Assembly (NCBI RefSeq): GCF_016508255.1
Contig: NZ_JADVKT010000006.1
Coordinates: 124,001 to 188,000 of the forward strand
Reading direction: 5' to 3'
DNA length: 64,000 nucleotides
Source of the DNA: Acinetobacter calcoaceticus
Lineage (GTDB): Bacteria > Pseudomonadota > Gammaproteobacteria > Pseudomonadales > Moraxellaceae
Positions 1 through 10,700 of this stretch are shown one piece after another. Position numbers and translations under genes: made by a program. The notes beneath the pieces were generated by a model. That model did no database searches and was not told where the DNA came from. It was given only the letters and a program-made list of their open reading frames with translations. Position 1 is the stretch's first letter. Each line of letters starts with the position of its first letter.

Positions 1-2043
1 ATTTGAAATTTTTTGAAGTTCATTCAGGTCAGTTCCTTTAATCGAAATCATGATTGGCTTTTGACCACCAGAAACGGAATCTTGAGAGGCAGCGACAGAG
101 GTAACATGAATTCCTGCTACGGTTTGCAAACGATCACGGAATTCATTGTTCAGTGTCGTCAGATCTGAACTGCGCTGTTGTTTCGGTTTTAAGGTCACGC
201 CTAAACCCGCATGGTTTTTACCAGACTCTATTCCGCTGTTTACTACACCATAAGTAGAAACAACATCAGGAAATTGCCTGATAATTTGATCAACTTGATG
301 CAGCTTGGCTTGCGTATATTCTAAAGAAGCATCGACAGGAGTCTCGAACTGAATACGAATTTCGCCTTTATCTGGTGTCGGTACAAATTCGGTTCCAATC
401 AGTGTCGATAAACCTAAGGCCGCGAATAATGAAGCCACTGCAATAATGACTGTAATAAAGCGGAAGCGTAGCGCGAGCTTTAATAGCTTTTCATAAATAT
501 GCGTAAGACCATCTAATAAATTAGAAATATAATTAAAGAAGTGTTGCAGCCGACTCTCTTTTTTCTTTATAGGATCTTTCCAGTGAGCAGATAGCATTGG
601 ATCGAGCGTAAAACTAATAAACATTGAAATGAGAACAGCTGTACTTACGGTTACACCAAATTGATAAAAGAAACGCCCAATTAGTCCGCCCATAAAGGCA
701 ACAGGTAGAAATACGGCCACAATGGTGAGTGTGGTTGCGAGTACCGCTAAACCAATTTCTTTCGTGCCTTCTAAGGCAGCAGTAACATGATCTTTGCCAA
801 GCTCGGTATGCCTAACAATATTTTCTCGAACGACAATCGCATCATCAATTAATAAACCAATACTGAGCGATAAGGCCAATAGTGTCATCATATTAATGCT
901 GAATCCAAAAGCCCAGATGAACGTTAAGGTTCCTAGCAAAGTAATTGGTAAGGTTAAGCCTGTAATGACTGTAGATCGAAAAGAGCCTAAAAATAATAGA
1001 ACAATTAAAACTGCTAAGGCAGCACCTTCAATAATGGTGCGGGTAACATCTTTAATTGAAGCACGAATTCCTTTAGAACTGTCCGCCACAACTTTGTAAT
1101 TTAGGCCCGCTGGCATTTGAGCTTTTAATTTCTCTAAAGTTTGGTAGGTTTTATCGACGACCTGAATTACATTGGCATCGGAACTTTTTAAAATATCAAT
1201 AGAGACCGCTGTTCTTCCATTATAAAATGCACTTGATTGTAGCTCGGCTTGAGTATCTTCAACGCTTGCAACTTGTTTTAGAAAAATGGGTGAGCCATTT
1301 TTATTCGCAATGATCAAATCACCAAACCCAAAAGGATGAATGACCTTTGATTGAATCTGTACAACCAGTTCAGAATTCTTTTGTTGTAAGGTTCCGGCTG
1401 GAACTTCAATATTTTCATTTTTTAGAGTGTTAATGACCTGATCAATTCCTACACCATAGCTTTGCAATTGTTCAGGATGAATTTTAATACGGATTTGACG
1501 TTTAGCATCACCTAATAAATTGACGTTGCCCACACCGGAAACGGTTTTAAGCTGAGGCACAACCCGTTTATCTACATAGGAACTTAATTTAGCCAAACTC
1601 ATACTACTGGATTCAAATACCACTGACATGATCGGGCTAGATGAAGGATCGTAGCGTTGTACAATCGGCGCATCAATTTCATCACGGAATTGGGCAGTAA
1701 TTGGAGCAATTTTGTCGCGAACATCTTGTGCGGCAATCGCTGACGAGGTATCAAGATTAAACTCGGCTACAATCATGGAAAACCCTTCACTCGAACGTGA
1801 AGTGATTTGTTTAATGCCAGAAATCGTATTAATTTGGTCTTCAAGTTTTTTTGTAATATCAGACTCAACAGCTTCAGGCGAAGCACCAGCATATTGTGTA
1901 GTGACTACTACGAATGGGAAATCTACATTTGGAAACTCCTCAACTGTCATGCGTTTCCAAGAAGCCAGTCCGAGTACTATTAAGCACAACATCATCATAA
2001 TGGTAAAAACGGGATACTTCACACTGATTCGGGTAAACCACAT
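1..2043 (-). CDS. RND efflux transporter permease, C-terminus beyond window
   Basis: Inner-membrane proton-driven pump of the AcrB/MexB (HAE1-like) family. The reading frame is open from an ATG at 2043 to the left edge, giving 681 codons; a full permease is about 1030-1050 residues, so roughly the last third is missing from the window. Visible marks: an N-terminal membrane anchor ([17 protein letters not shown]), a porter region, and the TM4 proton-relay pair in [12 protein letters not shown] (D400 and D401). It follows the adaptor gene by 15 bases on the same strand, so the two form a pump operon. No outer-membrane channel gene is in view. Substrate cannot be read from sequence; I do not recognise it as AdeB, AdeG or AdeJ with confidence. 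Confidence 0.93.
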   Translation of the reverse strand, partial: MWFTRISVKYPVFTIMMMLCLIVLGLASWKRMTVEEFPNVDFPFVVVTTQYAGASPEAVESDITKKLEDQINTISGIKQITSRSSEGFSMIVAEFNLDTSSAIAAQDVRDKIAPITAQFRDEIDAPIVQRYDPSSSPIMSVVFESSSMSLAKLSSYVDKRVVPQLKTVSGVGNVNLLGDAKRQIRIKIHPEQLQSYGVGIDQVINTLKNENIEVPAGTLQQKNSELVVQIQSKVIHPFGFGDLIIANKNGSPIFLKQVASVEDTQAELQSSAFYNGRTAVSIDILKSSDANVIQVVDKTYQTLEKLKAQMPAGLNYKVVADSSKGIRASIKDVTRTIIEGAALAVLIVLLFLGSFRSTVITGLTLPITLLGTLTFIWAFGFSINMMTLLALSLSIGLLIDDAIVVRENIVRHTELGKDHVTAALEGTKEIGLAVLATTLTIVAVFLPVAFMGGLIGRFFYQFGVTVSTAVLISMFISFTLDPMLSAHWKDPIKKKESRLQHFFNYISNLLDGLTHIYEKLLKLALRFRFITVIIAVASLFAALGLSTLIGTEFVPTPDKGEIRIQFETPVDASLEYTQAKLHQVDQIIRQFPDVVSTYGVVNSGIESGKNHAGLGVTLKPKQQRSSDLTTLNNEFRDRLQTVAGIHVTSVAASQDSVSGGQKPIMISIKGTDLNELQKISN

Positions 2044-2058
2044 AAGCTATTTGCTACC

Positions 2059-3177
2059 TTATTTGTTTTTTTCGGCTGTAAGCGTCACTTTTTTATTGAT
2101 ATCTGAGTCGTCAAACTGGATACGGCTGATTTGATCTGTGCTTTGTAAGCCCTGAACTAAAGCAATATTCTCGTTGTAACGCTGCTCAACTACCCGAATT
2201 TTGACTTTTTGTATGGTTTGATTACGTATAACCCATACGAAAGGGTCTTGTTGCAAATTTTGAATACGATCTAAAGGAATGCTTTGGCCCTGATGAGGGT
2301 CATTACGTAGAATATTTCCATTAATGAAAGCCCCTATGCTTAACGAATCAATCTTTTCTGTAGGAACTGCAAAAAATTCGATTTGTCGGCTGTCTTGATC
2401 TGCAACAGGTGAAATACGCGTAAGCGTCGCATTTAATTGTTTAGAATTTCCCTGAATTTGATATTGAATAGGGCTACCTACTTTTAGTGCAGATTGTTGT
2501 TCAATAGGTAGTTTCGCTTGAATTTCTAACTGGTCAGGATTAACTATTTCAAATAATGTTTGCCCAACTGATACAGTTTGCCCTGGTTCAACTTGTCGCT
2601 TAGTAATAACACCTGAAATAGGGCTGATAATAATTCCATCTCGATCAGCTTTTTTAGCAATATCAACATTTGCTTGTTGAGCTCTAACACTTTCAAGTTG
2701 GCCTTTATAATCTACCTGACTCTGCTCAAACTCTACACGGGCAATAAAGCCTTGATCGAGAAGTCGTTGTTTCCGATTCATTAAATTACGCGAAAGCTCT
2801 GCTTGTGACTGAGCAGAAGCTAGGTTGGCCTGAGCTTGTGCTAAGCGGGCGGCATTGTCCTGATTATTTAATCTGACTAATACTTGGCCCTTTTGTACCT
2901 TCTGCCCCACATTCGCAGTAACGGCCGACGCTGTTGCACTGACTTGAGCTTGAATTGAGCTTTGTTGTACTGCACGAATGGTTCCTGTAAATGCAGTCTG
3001 AGAGTTAAGTGCTCCCTCTTTAACTGCAATCAGGTCTTGAGGAATGAGTTCAATTTTTGCTGGAGCTGATGCCGTTGTTTTATTTGTTTCTTGCTGATTA
3101 CATGCAGCTAAAATCAAACATAAACTAATAATACTCAGTTTAAAAATGGTGGAAGGGGTGAGATGCATTTTATGCAT
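2059..3177 (-). CDS. RND efflux periplasmic adaptor subunit (membrane fusion protein), lipoprotein
   Basis: Links the inner-membrane RND permease to an outer-membrane channel. The 372-residue protein begins with a lipoprotein signal ending in LILAAC, with lipidation expected on Cys26. It is followed by the barrel-sandwich/lipoyl half (GTIRAVQQSSIQAQVSATAS), a coiled-coil hairpin rich in Ala/Gln around residues 105-180, the second lipoyl half (GVITKRQVEPGQTVSVGQ) and a beta-barrel. The first ATG is favoured over the one three codons later because AGGA lies nine bases before it. It precedes the permease by 15 bases. Family assignment is firm; the drug range is not predictable. Confidence 0.92.
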   Translation of the reverse strand: MHKMHLTPSTIFKLSIISLCLILAACNQQETNKTTASAPAKIELIPQDLIAVKEGALNSQTAFTGTIRAVQQSSIQAQVSATASAVTANVGQKVQKGQVLVRLNNQDNAARLAQAQANLASAQSQAELSRNLMNRKQRLLDQGFIARVEFEQSQVDYKGQLESVRAQQANVDIAKKADRDGIIISPISGVITKRQVEPGQTVSVGQTLFEIVNPDQLEIQAKLPIEQQSALKVGSPIQYQIQGNSKQLNATLTRISPVADQDSRQIEFFAVPTEKIDSLSIGAFINGNILRNDPHQGQSIPLDRIQNLQQDPFVWVIRNQTIQKVKIRVVEQRYNENIALVQGLQSTDQISRIQFDDSDINKKVTLTAEKNK

Positions 3178-3236
3178 ACAGCATCATCCTATAATTCAAA
3201 TTTTATTTTGCCCCTATTCTTGATAAACCTTTGCAG

Positions 3237-3872
3237 TTATTCAAGCTTTTTTAAACGTTCGATAATATTTTCATACTCGCTATTGGTGCGGTTGTAGGTC
3301 TTTGACAGCGTTTCAAGTGTTTGTTTCACCCTATTAATATTATTTAGATTGTTTTCAATCAAAGTCTTATGTCGCTCAGGGACGATTTCTCCCTTTCTGA
3401 AATATCCCATTTCCTGACGTTTAAATAAAATTTTATCTTGTTGTAACTGATTGAGTTGTTCCTGTTGATAGTTAATTTGCTTTTTTATCGCCAGTAATGC
3501 TTGATCTCTTTTAATCGTGGCTGTTTTACTATTGCTATAGGCTTTTTTTAATTTGCTATCTAGTTCTCTATGCTGTGCCGATAATGCTCTTTGACTTGAT
3601 TGATTTAAATCAGTCTCGGCATTATAAGAGTGATTTCTTTTAATCACTTGCATATTTTGGTCTAGAACTTCATAACCGTAACGAATATGAGCAGGCGTGA
3701 CTGAGGTACTAATATTGGCAGTGCCTTGTTGATCATAATAACGATACCAGACCACTTTAGATGTAGCGGCTATAGCAGAGGTCGTTGAGAAACAGAGTGA
3801 ACCGAAGGAAATAATGCCTATAGATACAGACAAGCAGTTCCAATAAAAGGCATATTTCATCCGATTATTCAT
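3237..3872 (-). CDS. exported DUF4124-like protein with C-terminal coiled coil
   Basis: A 211-residue protein of unknown function. An N-terminal signal sequence (cleavage expected near TSAIAA, residues 31-36) is followed by WYRYYDQQGTANIS, which resembles the short beta-rich DUF4124 motif (W/Y-x-W-x-D-x-x-G-x-x) found in many exported proteobacterial proteins. The remainder, from about residue 90, is Gln/Lys/Leu-rich and strongly helical, probably a coiled coil. GGGGA sits six bases before the chosen ATG. It lies 59 bases upstream of the efflux adaptor on the same strand with no terminator visible between them, so co-transcription is possible. The DUF4124 match is from motif memory only. Confidence 0.7.
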   Translation of the reverse strand: MNNRMKYAFYWNCLSVSIGIISFGSLCFSTTSAIAATSKVVWYRYYDQQGTANISTSVTPAHIRYGYEVLDQNMQVIKRNHSYNAETDLNQSSQRALSAQHRELDSKLKKAYSNSKTATIKRDQALLAIKKQINYQQEQLNQLQQDKILFKRQEMGYFRKGEIVPERHKTLIENNLNNINRVKQTLETLSKTYNRTNSEYENIIERLKKLE

Positions 3873-4156
3873 TGAAAATCCCCAAAAAAGATAGCTAAAT
3901 CGCTTATTTTTAAATAATTAATCTTTATTATATTAGTTATTATTTAGCTGAATAAAAATATAGTCATTATAAAAAAAATGATAATTTTAATTAAAGTGTG
4001 ATGAGGTTAAAAGTTATTGTTTATAAATGAGAAAGTAGACAAAAATACCTCATTGAAAATAGACAGTGAGATATGTTAAAAATGCGTATAAATGCGTAAA
4101 AACAAATTTAAGTTAAATTGCATTTATATTTTATATTTATGGGGATGGAAGATTAA

Positions 4157-4540
4157 ATGGAAGATGCATTCCAAAATCTGAAAGTAATGGTGATTGATGA
4201 CTCAAAAACCATTCGCCGTACAGCAGAAACCTTATTACAGCGAGAAGGCTGTGAAGTGATTACTGCTGTAGATGGATTTGAAGCTTTGTCCAAAATTGCA
4301 GAAACAAATCCAGATATTGTTTTTGTCGATATCATGATGCCTCGTTTAGATGGTTATCAAACTTGTGCTTTGATTAAAAACTCTCAAAATTATCAGAACA
4401 TTCCCGTTATCATGCTCTCTAGTAAAGATGGTTTATTTGATCAGGCGAAAGGGCGTGTGGTAGGTTCAGATGAATACTTGACGAAACCTTTTAGCAAAGA
4501 TGAATTGTTAAACGCGATTCGTAATCATGTAAATTCATAG
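4157..4540 (+). CDS. pilG: PilG, twitching motility response regulator
   Basis: Single-domain CheY-like receiver (127 residues) of the Pil-Chp chemosensory system controlling type IV pilus activity. Acidic pocket D14/D15, phospho-acceptor D58 in VFVDIMMPRLDG, and the conserved lysine K110 in EYLTKPF are all present. It is the first gene of the cluster, read divergently from the DUF4124-like gene; the 284-base gap between them should hold the cluster promoter. In Pseudomonas, PilG is phosphorylated by ChpA and promotes pilus extension and cAMP production; the same role is inferred here from synteny with pilH, pilI, pilJ and chpA. Confidence 0.95.
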   Translation: MEDAFQNLKVMVIDDSKTIRRTAETLLQREGCEVITAVDGFEALSKIAETNPDIVFVDIMMPRLDGYQTCALIKNSQNYQNIPVIMLSSKDGLFDQAKGRVVGSDEYLTKPFSKDELLNAIRNHVNS

Positions 4541-4562
4541 CAAGTAAGTTGAGGGCAAAAAA

Positions 4563-4925
4563 ATGGCACGTATTCTCATTGTAGATGATTCACCAACAGA
4601 AACTTTTCGTTTTAAAGAAATCTTAACCAAACATGGTTACGACGTGCTTGAAGCATCAAACGGTGCCGATGGCGTAACTCTTGCAAAAGCAGAGCAACCA
4701 GACCTTGTGTTAATGGATGTGGTTATGCCTGGTGTAAACGGTTTTCAGGCAACTCGTCAGATTAGCCGTGGGGAAGATACTAAACATATTCCTGTGGTAA
4801 TTGTGAGTACTAAAGATCAGGCAACTGACCGAGTATGGGGTAAACGTCAAGGTGCAATCGATTATTTGATTAAACCTATCGAAGAAAAGCAATTGATTGA
4901 TGTAATTAAACAATTTCTAAATTAA
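4563..4925 (+). CDS. pilH: PilH, twitching motility response regulator
   Basis: Second stand-alone receiver (120 residues) of the Pil-Chp system. D8/D9, phospho-acceptor D52 (LVLMDVVMPGVNG) and K104 (YLIKPI) are present. It follows pilG by 22 bases. In Pseudomonas PilH acts with the retraction ATPase PilU or as a phosphate sink that opposes PilG; that division of labour is carried over by homology, not shown by the sequence. A hairpin with a short T run follows the gene (4952-4973), so it may be made in larger amount than the downstream genes. Confidence 0.95.
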   Translation: MARILIVDDSPTETFRFKEILTKHGYDVLEASNGADGVTLAKAEQPDLVLMDVVMPGVNGFQATRQISRGEDTKHIPVVIVSTKDQATDRVWGKRQGAIDYLIKPIEEKQLIDVIKQFLN

Positions 4926-4951
4926 CTCATCCATCCATAAAAAACATAAAT

Positions 4952-4973
4952 AACGGGATTATGTGCCCGTTTT
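4952..4973 (+). terminator. terminator-like hairpin between pilH and pilI
   Basis: AACGGG (4952-4957) pairs with CCCGTT (4966-4971) around an 8-base loop and runs into TTTAT. The stem is short, so it would be a weak or partial terminator inside the operon. It ends 12 bases before pilI. Confidence 0.45.
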
Positions 4974-4985
4974 ATAGGATCGAGT

Positions 4986-5522
4986 ATGGCAGCGAATGGA
5001 TTTATTGAGTTACTTCGTTTGTCTAAACGGGGTAATAAGAATTACGCTTCAGTTCAAAATGAAGCACAGCGATGGTCAGGGATTGCTTTTGAAATGAGAG
5101 GGCAATACTTCGTCGCACCACTTGGGGAAGTGTCAGAAGTTATCTATCCACCAAAATATACGCCTGTTCCAAATACCCAAAGTTGGGTAAAGGGATTGGC
5201 TAATATTCGGGGAAGATTACTTTCGGTGTCTGATTTGGCGCATTTTATTTTAGGGCAACGAAGTTCATTTTCGTCAACTCAAAAAGTATTATGCATTAGC
5301 CATCGCGACCATTATGTGGGGTTGGTCGTAGATCAGGTTTTGGGGATTCAGCACTTTAATAAAAAAAGCTTTTTTTCTCAAAGTTTAGACTTAGAGGAAA
5401 ATCTAAAAGATTATTGCCAAGGTTATTTTCACCAACATAACCAGCATTGGCATGTCTTTTTATTTAGTCGGTTACTGCAAAACCCACATTACATGAATGC
5501 ATCGACAAAATTTATAAACTAA
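4986..5522 (+). CDS. pilI: PilI, CheW-like adaptor of the Pil-Chp system
   Basis: CheW-domain scaffold (178 residues) that couples the receptor PilJ to the kinase ChpA. The CheW core is visible from about residue 33: FEMRGQYFVAPLGEVSEVI, then WVKGLANIRGRLLSVSDL, then VLCISHRDHYVGLVVDQVLGIQ. An N-terminal stretch of about 30 residues precedes the domain, as in Pseudomonas PilI. The gene is flanked on both sides by hairpins (4952-4973 and 5527-5553), an unusual arrangement for genes whose products assemble in one array. Confidence 0.93.
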   Translation: MAANGFIELLRLSKRGNKNYASVQNEAQRWSGIAFEMRGQYFVAPLGEVSEVIYPPKYTPVPNTQSWVKGLANIRGRLLSVSDLAHFILGQRSSFSSTQKVLCISHRDHYVGLVVDQVLGIQHFNKKSFFSQSLDLEENLKDYCQGYFHQHNQHWHVFLFSRLLQNPHYMNASTKFIN

Positions 5523-5526
5523 TTTT

Positions 5527-5553
5527 TACGCTGTGAAAAAACAGCGTATTTTT
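5527..5553 (+). terminator. intrinsic-terminator-like hairpin between pilI and pilJ
   Basis: TACGCTGT (5527-5534) and ACAGCGTA (5541-5548) form a perfect 8-bp stem with a 6-base A-rich loop, followed directly by five T. It has the form of a Rho-independent terminator, yet pilJ begins only 13 bases later on the same strand and has no obvious separate promoter. Confidence 0.6.
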
Positions 5554-5566
5554 CTGGGGAAAAGCT

Positions 5567-7645
5567 ATGGGCTTTAAGCTTAAAAAGAAAGGCGGCAATC
5601 GTGTTGCGTCCGAAAAATCGGGTGTCAATTTTATTGCAACAATTCAGTCAAGAATTGAGCAATTTGCCAGTTTATTTGGGGAAAGTGAAAAGTCCAAGCC
5701 TATCCTGTATGCAGCACTTTTATGTTTTGCTCTTGCGTTAGTGTCTTTAGCCTACCTGTTTTATAACGTTCCACGTCATAATCAGTTAATCCGAAGTCTC
5801 GGTGAGTTACGTTTGTTATCTCAAACGATTTCTAAGCAAGCAACGGAGGCAACAGAGTCGGGTTCTCAAGAGGTTATTACTAAACTACAGCAGTCTAAAA
5901 AAGACTTTAATGAAAACTTACTTGAGATTAAAAATATTCATGGTAAGTCGACTGATGAATATCAAAAAGTTGAAGCCATGTGGACTGGAGTTTCAAATAA
6001 TATTGACTTGATTTCATCTCACCAGAAAGTTCTTAACCAATTATATGACACTAATATCTCAATTAGTGAGACAGTTCCTGAAATTCAGGCTGAATATAAC
6101 TTGATGGTTGATCAAATGGCTCGTCAAGGTTTGCCAAGTAGTCAGGTAATTATTGCTAAAAACCAAGTGTTTATTGCTGAACGTATTTTACGTTCTATTA
6201 ACTCGGTACTGAGTGGTACAGATGGGAACGTATCGACTAGTGATTTTGGCGTAGATATTGATACATTTGGTACGTATTTAAATGCTGAACTTAATGGTAA
6301 TGCTGAGTTGGGCGTAGATCGTATTGCGGATCCAGCTTTGCGTGAATCTTTAGAAAGTATTAAAAATGAATACGACAAAGTTTTTAAAACTGCAGCTACT
6401 ACAGTTTTAAAAAATGGTAATCAAATTGTTAATGTTCGTCAGGCATCTTCTCAGATTTTCTCAAAATCAGATGTTATGTTAGATAGCTTGGGACATTTAT
6501 CTGATGTAGCAAGAAGCAACTGGCTCACTTTGTTCTTAGGTGCTGTACTAGTCAGTTCTTTAGCCGGTTTAATTTTCTCTGTATTTAAATTGATTACATT
6601 ACGTAGCGTGATGGATAAGCAACGTGTGACTCGATTACAAGAGGAATATGATCGTAACCAAAATGCGATTTTACGTTTACTCGATGAAATTGCCGATTTG
6701 GCAGATGGTGACTTACGTTCATATGCAACTGTATCTGAGGACTTTACGGGAGCAATTGCCGACTCGATTAACTTCGCGATTGACCAATTACGTGATCTTG
6801 TATCCCGAATTCATGAAACTTCTCAGGAAGTTGCCCGTTATACGCATGATACACAGAATATTACGAACCAGTTGGCAGAAGCATCAGAGCATCAGGCACA
6901 AGAAATTGCCGGCGCATCAACTGCAATGAATGAAATGGCGCAATCAATTGACCAAGTATCTTCAAATGCGTCTGAATCTGCCGAAGTAGCAGAACGTTCG
7001 GTACAAATTGCTTCTAATGGAGCACAAGTGGTAAACCGTTCAATTGAAGGTATGGACACGATTCGTGAACAGATTCAGGAAACTTCTAAACGTATTAAGC
7101 GTCTGGGTGAGTCTTCACAAGAAATTGGTAACATCGTATCGTTAATTAATGACATTGCTGACCAAACAAATATTCTTGCATTAAATGCAGCAATTCAAGC
7201 ATCTATGGCGGGTGAAGCAGGGCGTGGTTTTGCCGTGGTTGCAGATGAAGTACAGCGTCTTGCGGAACGCTCTGCATCGGCAACTAAACAGATCGAAACT
7301 CTAGTTAAAACAATTCAGACCGATACTAACGAAGCTGTTATTTCAATGGAACAAACAACAACTGAAGTTGTGCGTGGAGCAAACTTGGCAAAAGATGCGG
7401 GTATTGCCTTGGATGAGATTCAAAAAGTATCTGGTGACTTGGCAAACTTGATGGCCAGCATTTCTGATGCAGCAAAACTTCAATCTGCATCTGCGAGCCA
7501 CATTGCTACAACCATGACCGTCGTACAAGAAATTACTTCGCAAACGACAACTGCAACCTTCGATACAGCGCGTTCTGTTTCTGAATTAGCAAATATGGCA
7601 GAGTCATTACGTGAATCGGTAACGGACTTTAAATTACCTGATTAA
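5567..7645 (+). CDS. pilJ: PilJ, methyl-accepting chemoreceptor of the type IV pilus system
   Basis: Transmembrane chemoreceptor (692 residues) feeding the Pil-Chp pathway. Two membrane helices, about residues 47-67 and 318-340, bracket a periplasmic sensor domain (PilJ-type, residues 68-317) dominated by helices. A HAMP-like linker follows, then a long coiled-coil signalling domain whose hairpin tip is residues 525-563 (includes [19 protein letters not shown] and [18 protein letters not shown]). In Pseudomonas PilJ senses the pilin PilA and other surface cues. It sits between pilI and chpA; the position where pilK (methyltransferase) stands in Pseudomonas is instead a non-coding gap with hairpins. 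GGGGAAAAGCT before the ATG gives an acceptable ribosome binding site. Confidence 0.95.
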   Translation: MGFKLKKKGGNRVASEKSGVNFIATIQSRIEQFASLFGESEKSKPILYAALLCFALALVSLAYLFYNVPRHNQLIRSLGELRLLSQTISKQATEATESGSQEVITKLQQSKKDFNENLLEIKNIHGKSTDEYQKVEAMWTGVSNNIDLISSHQKVLNQLYDTNISISETVPEIQAEYNLMVDQMARQGLPSSQVIIAKNQVFIAERILRSINSVLSGTDGNVSTSDFGVDIDTFGTYLNAELNGNAELGVDRIADPALRESLESIKNEYDKVFKTAATTVLKNGNQIVNVRQASSQIFSKSDVMLDSLGHLSDVARSNWLTLFLGAVLVSSLAGLIFSVFKLITLRSVMDKQRVTRLQEEYDRNQNAILRLLDEIADLADGDLRSYATVSEDFTGAIADSINFAIDQLRDLVSRIHETSQEVARYTHDTQNITNQLAEASEHQAQEIAGASTAMNEMAQSIDQVSSNASESAEVAERSVQIASNGAQVVNRSIEGMDTIREQIQETSKRIKRLGESSQEIGNIVSLINDIADQTNILALNAAIQASMAGEAGRGFAVVADEVQRLAERSASATKQIETLVKTIQTDTNEAVISMEQTTTEVVRGANLAKDAGIALDEIQKVSGDLANLMASISDAAKLQSASASHIATTMTVVQEITSQTTTATFDTARSVSELANMAESLRESVTDFKLPD

Positions 7646-7656
7646 ATTGGGGACGA

Positions 7657-7742
7657 GGATAGCTGTTTCTATAATAGCTATTCTTCTAAAAGTATTAGCA
7701 ACACTAGATAAATATTGGGGAAACATCTATTTATCTGGTGTT
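7657..7742 (+). promoter_or_regulatory. two consecutive hairpins in the pilJ-chpA gap
   Basis: First hairpin: GGATAGCT (7657-7664) with AGCTATTC (7676-7683), 8 pairs including one G-T. Second: AACACTAGATAAATA (7700-7714) with TATTTATCTGGTGTT (7728-7742), 15 pairs with one G-T and a 13-base loop. Neither is followed by a T run, so they look more like processing or stability elements, or an operator, than terminators. The 147-base gap otherwise holds only the chpA ribosome binding site (AGGAGA at about 7767-7772, rather distant). Confidence 0.55.
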
Positions 7743-7792
7743 GACTCTGTCGTTTTTCTCCATTTAGGAGATAAGCAAAAGAAGCCTTTGCT

Positions 7793-10700
7793 ATGAAAGA
7801 AATATTAAAAACTTTAAATGAAGCAATGATGCTACCGGAAGATAGCTATTCTCAACAAGATGCTGAATTTCTTGATATTTTTGTTGAAGAAATTGAAGAA
7901 ATTTTTATTGAATTGCAATCTTTGATTCATGAATGGATGCAATCTAAAAATATTGCTAAACTTCCTGAAATCCGTCGCCATTTTCATACATTGAAAGGTT
8001 CAGGACGAATGATTGGAGCGAAATCTTCTGCAGAGCTTGCTTGGACTGTAGAAGATACACTTAACCGGATAATCAATGAGAGTCTCAGATTAACTCCTGA
8101 CATCCAACAATATGTTCAGTTAGTATTTAAGTTCTATTTCTTTAAATTAGTAGATGACTTTAAAGCTAAAAAGGAACATGCAGTAGATTTTAGAGCTCTT
8201 ATTTTATTGGGACAACAATTACAACAGCAGCAAAGTTTAGAGCCTGCTTTAGAAGAACTTTTATTATTATCGGATACACTTACTGCTGAAACTCAGACTG
8301 GTTTAGAGGTAAATGATTTAGAACAAGAATCAAATTATTTAACTTTACAAACCACCATAGAAAGTGAACATACTCTTGCTGAAACTTTAGTTTTATTCAT
8401 GGAAGAAGCGGAAGAGCACTTAGCGACCATTGATCAGTTTTTAGAACAAGAAACACATCAGCATGAGAGTTACAACGCCCTAATCCGTGCATTACACACG
8501 TTGCGCGGTAGCTCAGCAATGGCTCATGTAGAAGCAATTTTTGACGCGAGTACCAAGGTTGAGCATTTATTCAAAATCTTATTACAAGAAGAGCTTTCTT
8601 CTCATTCAGAAGAAATCTTACTACTCCGTGATTACCGTCAGTTTATCCGACAGTGTTTAGATCTATTAGCTGAGTATTGCTCTAATGAGCAATTAGACTC
8701 TAGCCTGAAACAATTCAATCGGGTTTGGGATGATTATATGGAACAGCGTGGCGAGCATTCGAGCCAGCTCATGCCTCCGTATGGTCTCGTATCTCAGCTA
8801 TTACAGCTAGATGTTTCAGAGTTACTTGATGCAGAGTTAGATTTTGAGAAGGGGATTCGTACAGAGTTTCCTCATTATCTTGAACGTTTAAGTGAACAAG
8901 CTGATTTGTTATTGCAACATACCCAGTCTCCAGCAATGGTTGGTTTATATGAATATACTAACCAGCTGAAAGATAGCTATGACGTATTGCTTGGCCGACC
9001 TGATTTATTGCAATTAGATTATGTTTTTGAAATTTATCAAAAAGCACATCAACAATTAATTCAATTATTTGATGCGTTAGCTGCGGGCCAGAGAGTTAGT
9101 GTTATTGAGCAACATCAAAATGTTTTGGAAGAGCTGAAACTATATACCCAACATATTCCAAGCCTTAATTCTGAACCATTAGAAAATCATCAGGAAGTTG
9201 TTGAGTCGCTATTTAGTGCGGATGTAGAACAAACAGCATATGAATCTTCGATATCTATCGAAAGTGAATTAACTGATCATGTCGTAATGGGTCAGAGTAT
9301 TCATTTAGATCGTCAGTTCATGTCTACTGAACATGTAAACCGTCATTTTGATCCGGAACTGTTAGATATTTTTCTTGAAGAAGCCGATGAGTTGCTTGAA
9401 GGAATAGATACAGATCTTAATATTTGGGTTAATGATCAAGAGAACTTTGCTGCTCTTAATAACCTGATGCGCTATTTGCATACCTTAAAAGGTGGGGCAA
9501 ATATGATTCAGGCAAATTATATTGGTTTAATTGCACATGAATTAGAAAGTATTTATGAGCGCCTAATTCAAAGACAGTTAATTACTTCATCTGCTCTCAT
9601 TGATTTTATCCGTCTGGTTCAAGATGATTTAGCAGATCGTCTGCAAATAGTACGTGAACAACATCTCGATTATGCAGCATCTCATACTATCCAAGCGCTT
9701 AAGAATGCTGGTAAGACATATGATTCACTTGGGTCTACTGTTAAAGAAACGCAAGCAGAGTCTGAACAATACATTACACCAGAATTAACTTTTGAAGTAT
9801 TACAACAAGAAGCTATACATAATACCGAGTTAAACTTTCATGAGTTCACTTCTAATTTTGAACAGATTGGCGAGCCTAATAATAGAGTTGTTAATCACAC
9901 AGAATTAGAAGTTTTTGATGCTGACCAAGGCTATACCGACAGTAACCAAGATCAGGATATTAGCTCAGTTGTCGAACAGACATTTATGGAGGAAGCGGCC
10001 GAACTGTTAGAGATGGCCGATCACCTATTAAAGCAGTGGTTTGAGCAGCGTACCAATCGTAGTGTCTTACTTCAGCTACAAAGGGCTGTGCACAGCTTGA
10101 AAGGTGGTTCCCGTATGGTGGGACTTGAAACCGTACAAGCGATTGCTTATCAACTTGAAAATGCTTTTGAACAATTTGCGCTTCATCATTTTAGCTCAAA
10201 TATTTATGACAACTTGTTAGAGAGCGCGATTGCTTGGTTAAAAGAGGCAATCTTCAAACAAAATTATCAACATTTCGATGGCTTACAACAAAGTTTAGAA
10301 AATATTCAGTTTATTGAAACTGCAATACAAATTCCAAGTAAGTTGACTAGAACTGATCTGTTTAGTATTGAGCCTGTCATGAGCTTTGTGCAAGGTGATG
10401 GCGCAGAACCACCACCAATGGTGGGGGCATGGGAACAAACACAGCATCTTGAACGAAATAATGAGATGATCCGAGTTTCGGCAGATTTGATTGAGAAAAT
10501 GATCGATTTATCTGGTGAAAATTCGATTAACCGTTCACGAATTGAAATGGATCTAAGTCAATTTGGTCATACGCTAGTAGAAATGGAGTTAGCCATTCAA
10601 CGGCTTGCAGACCAGTTGCGTCGAATGGAAGGTGAGTTAGAAACCCAGATTATTGCAAAACACGGTATTGAGCATTCTCGTTATACAGAATTTGATCCTC

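Noticed and set aside
1712..2134. 140-codon plus-strand ORF at the RND operon
   Set aside because: Antisense to the start of the RND permease and the end of the adaptor; composition is that of a shadow.
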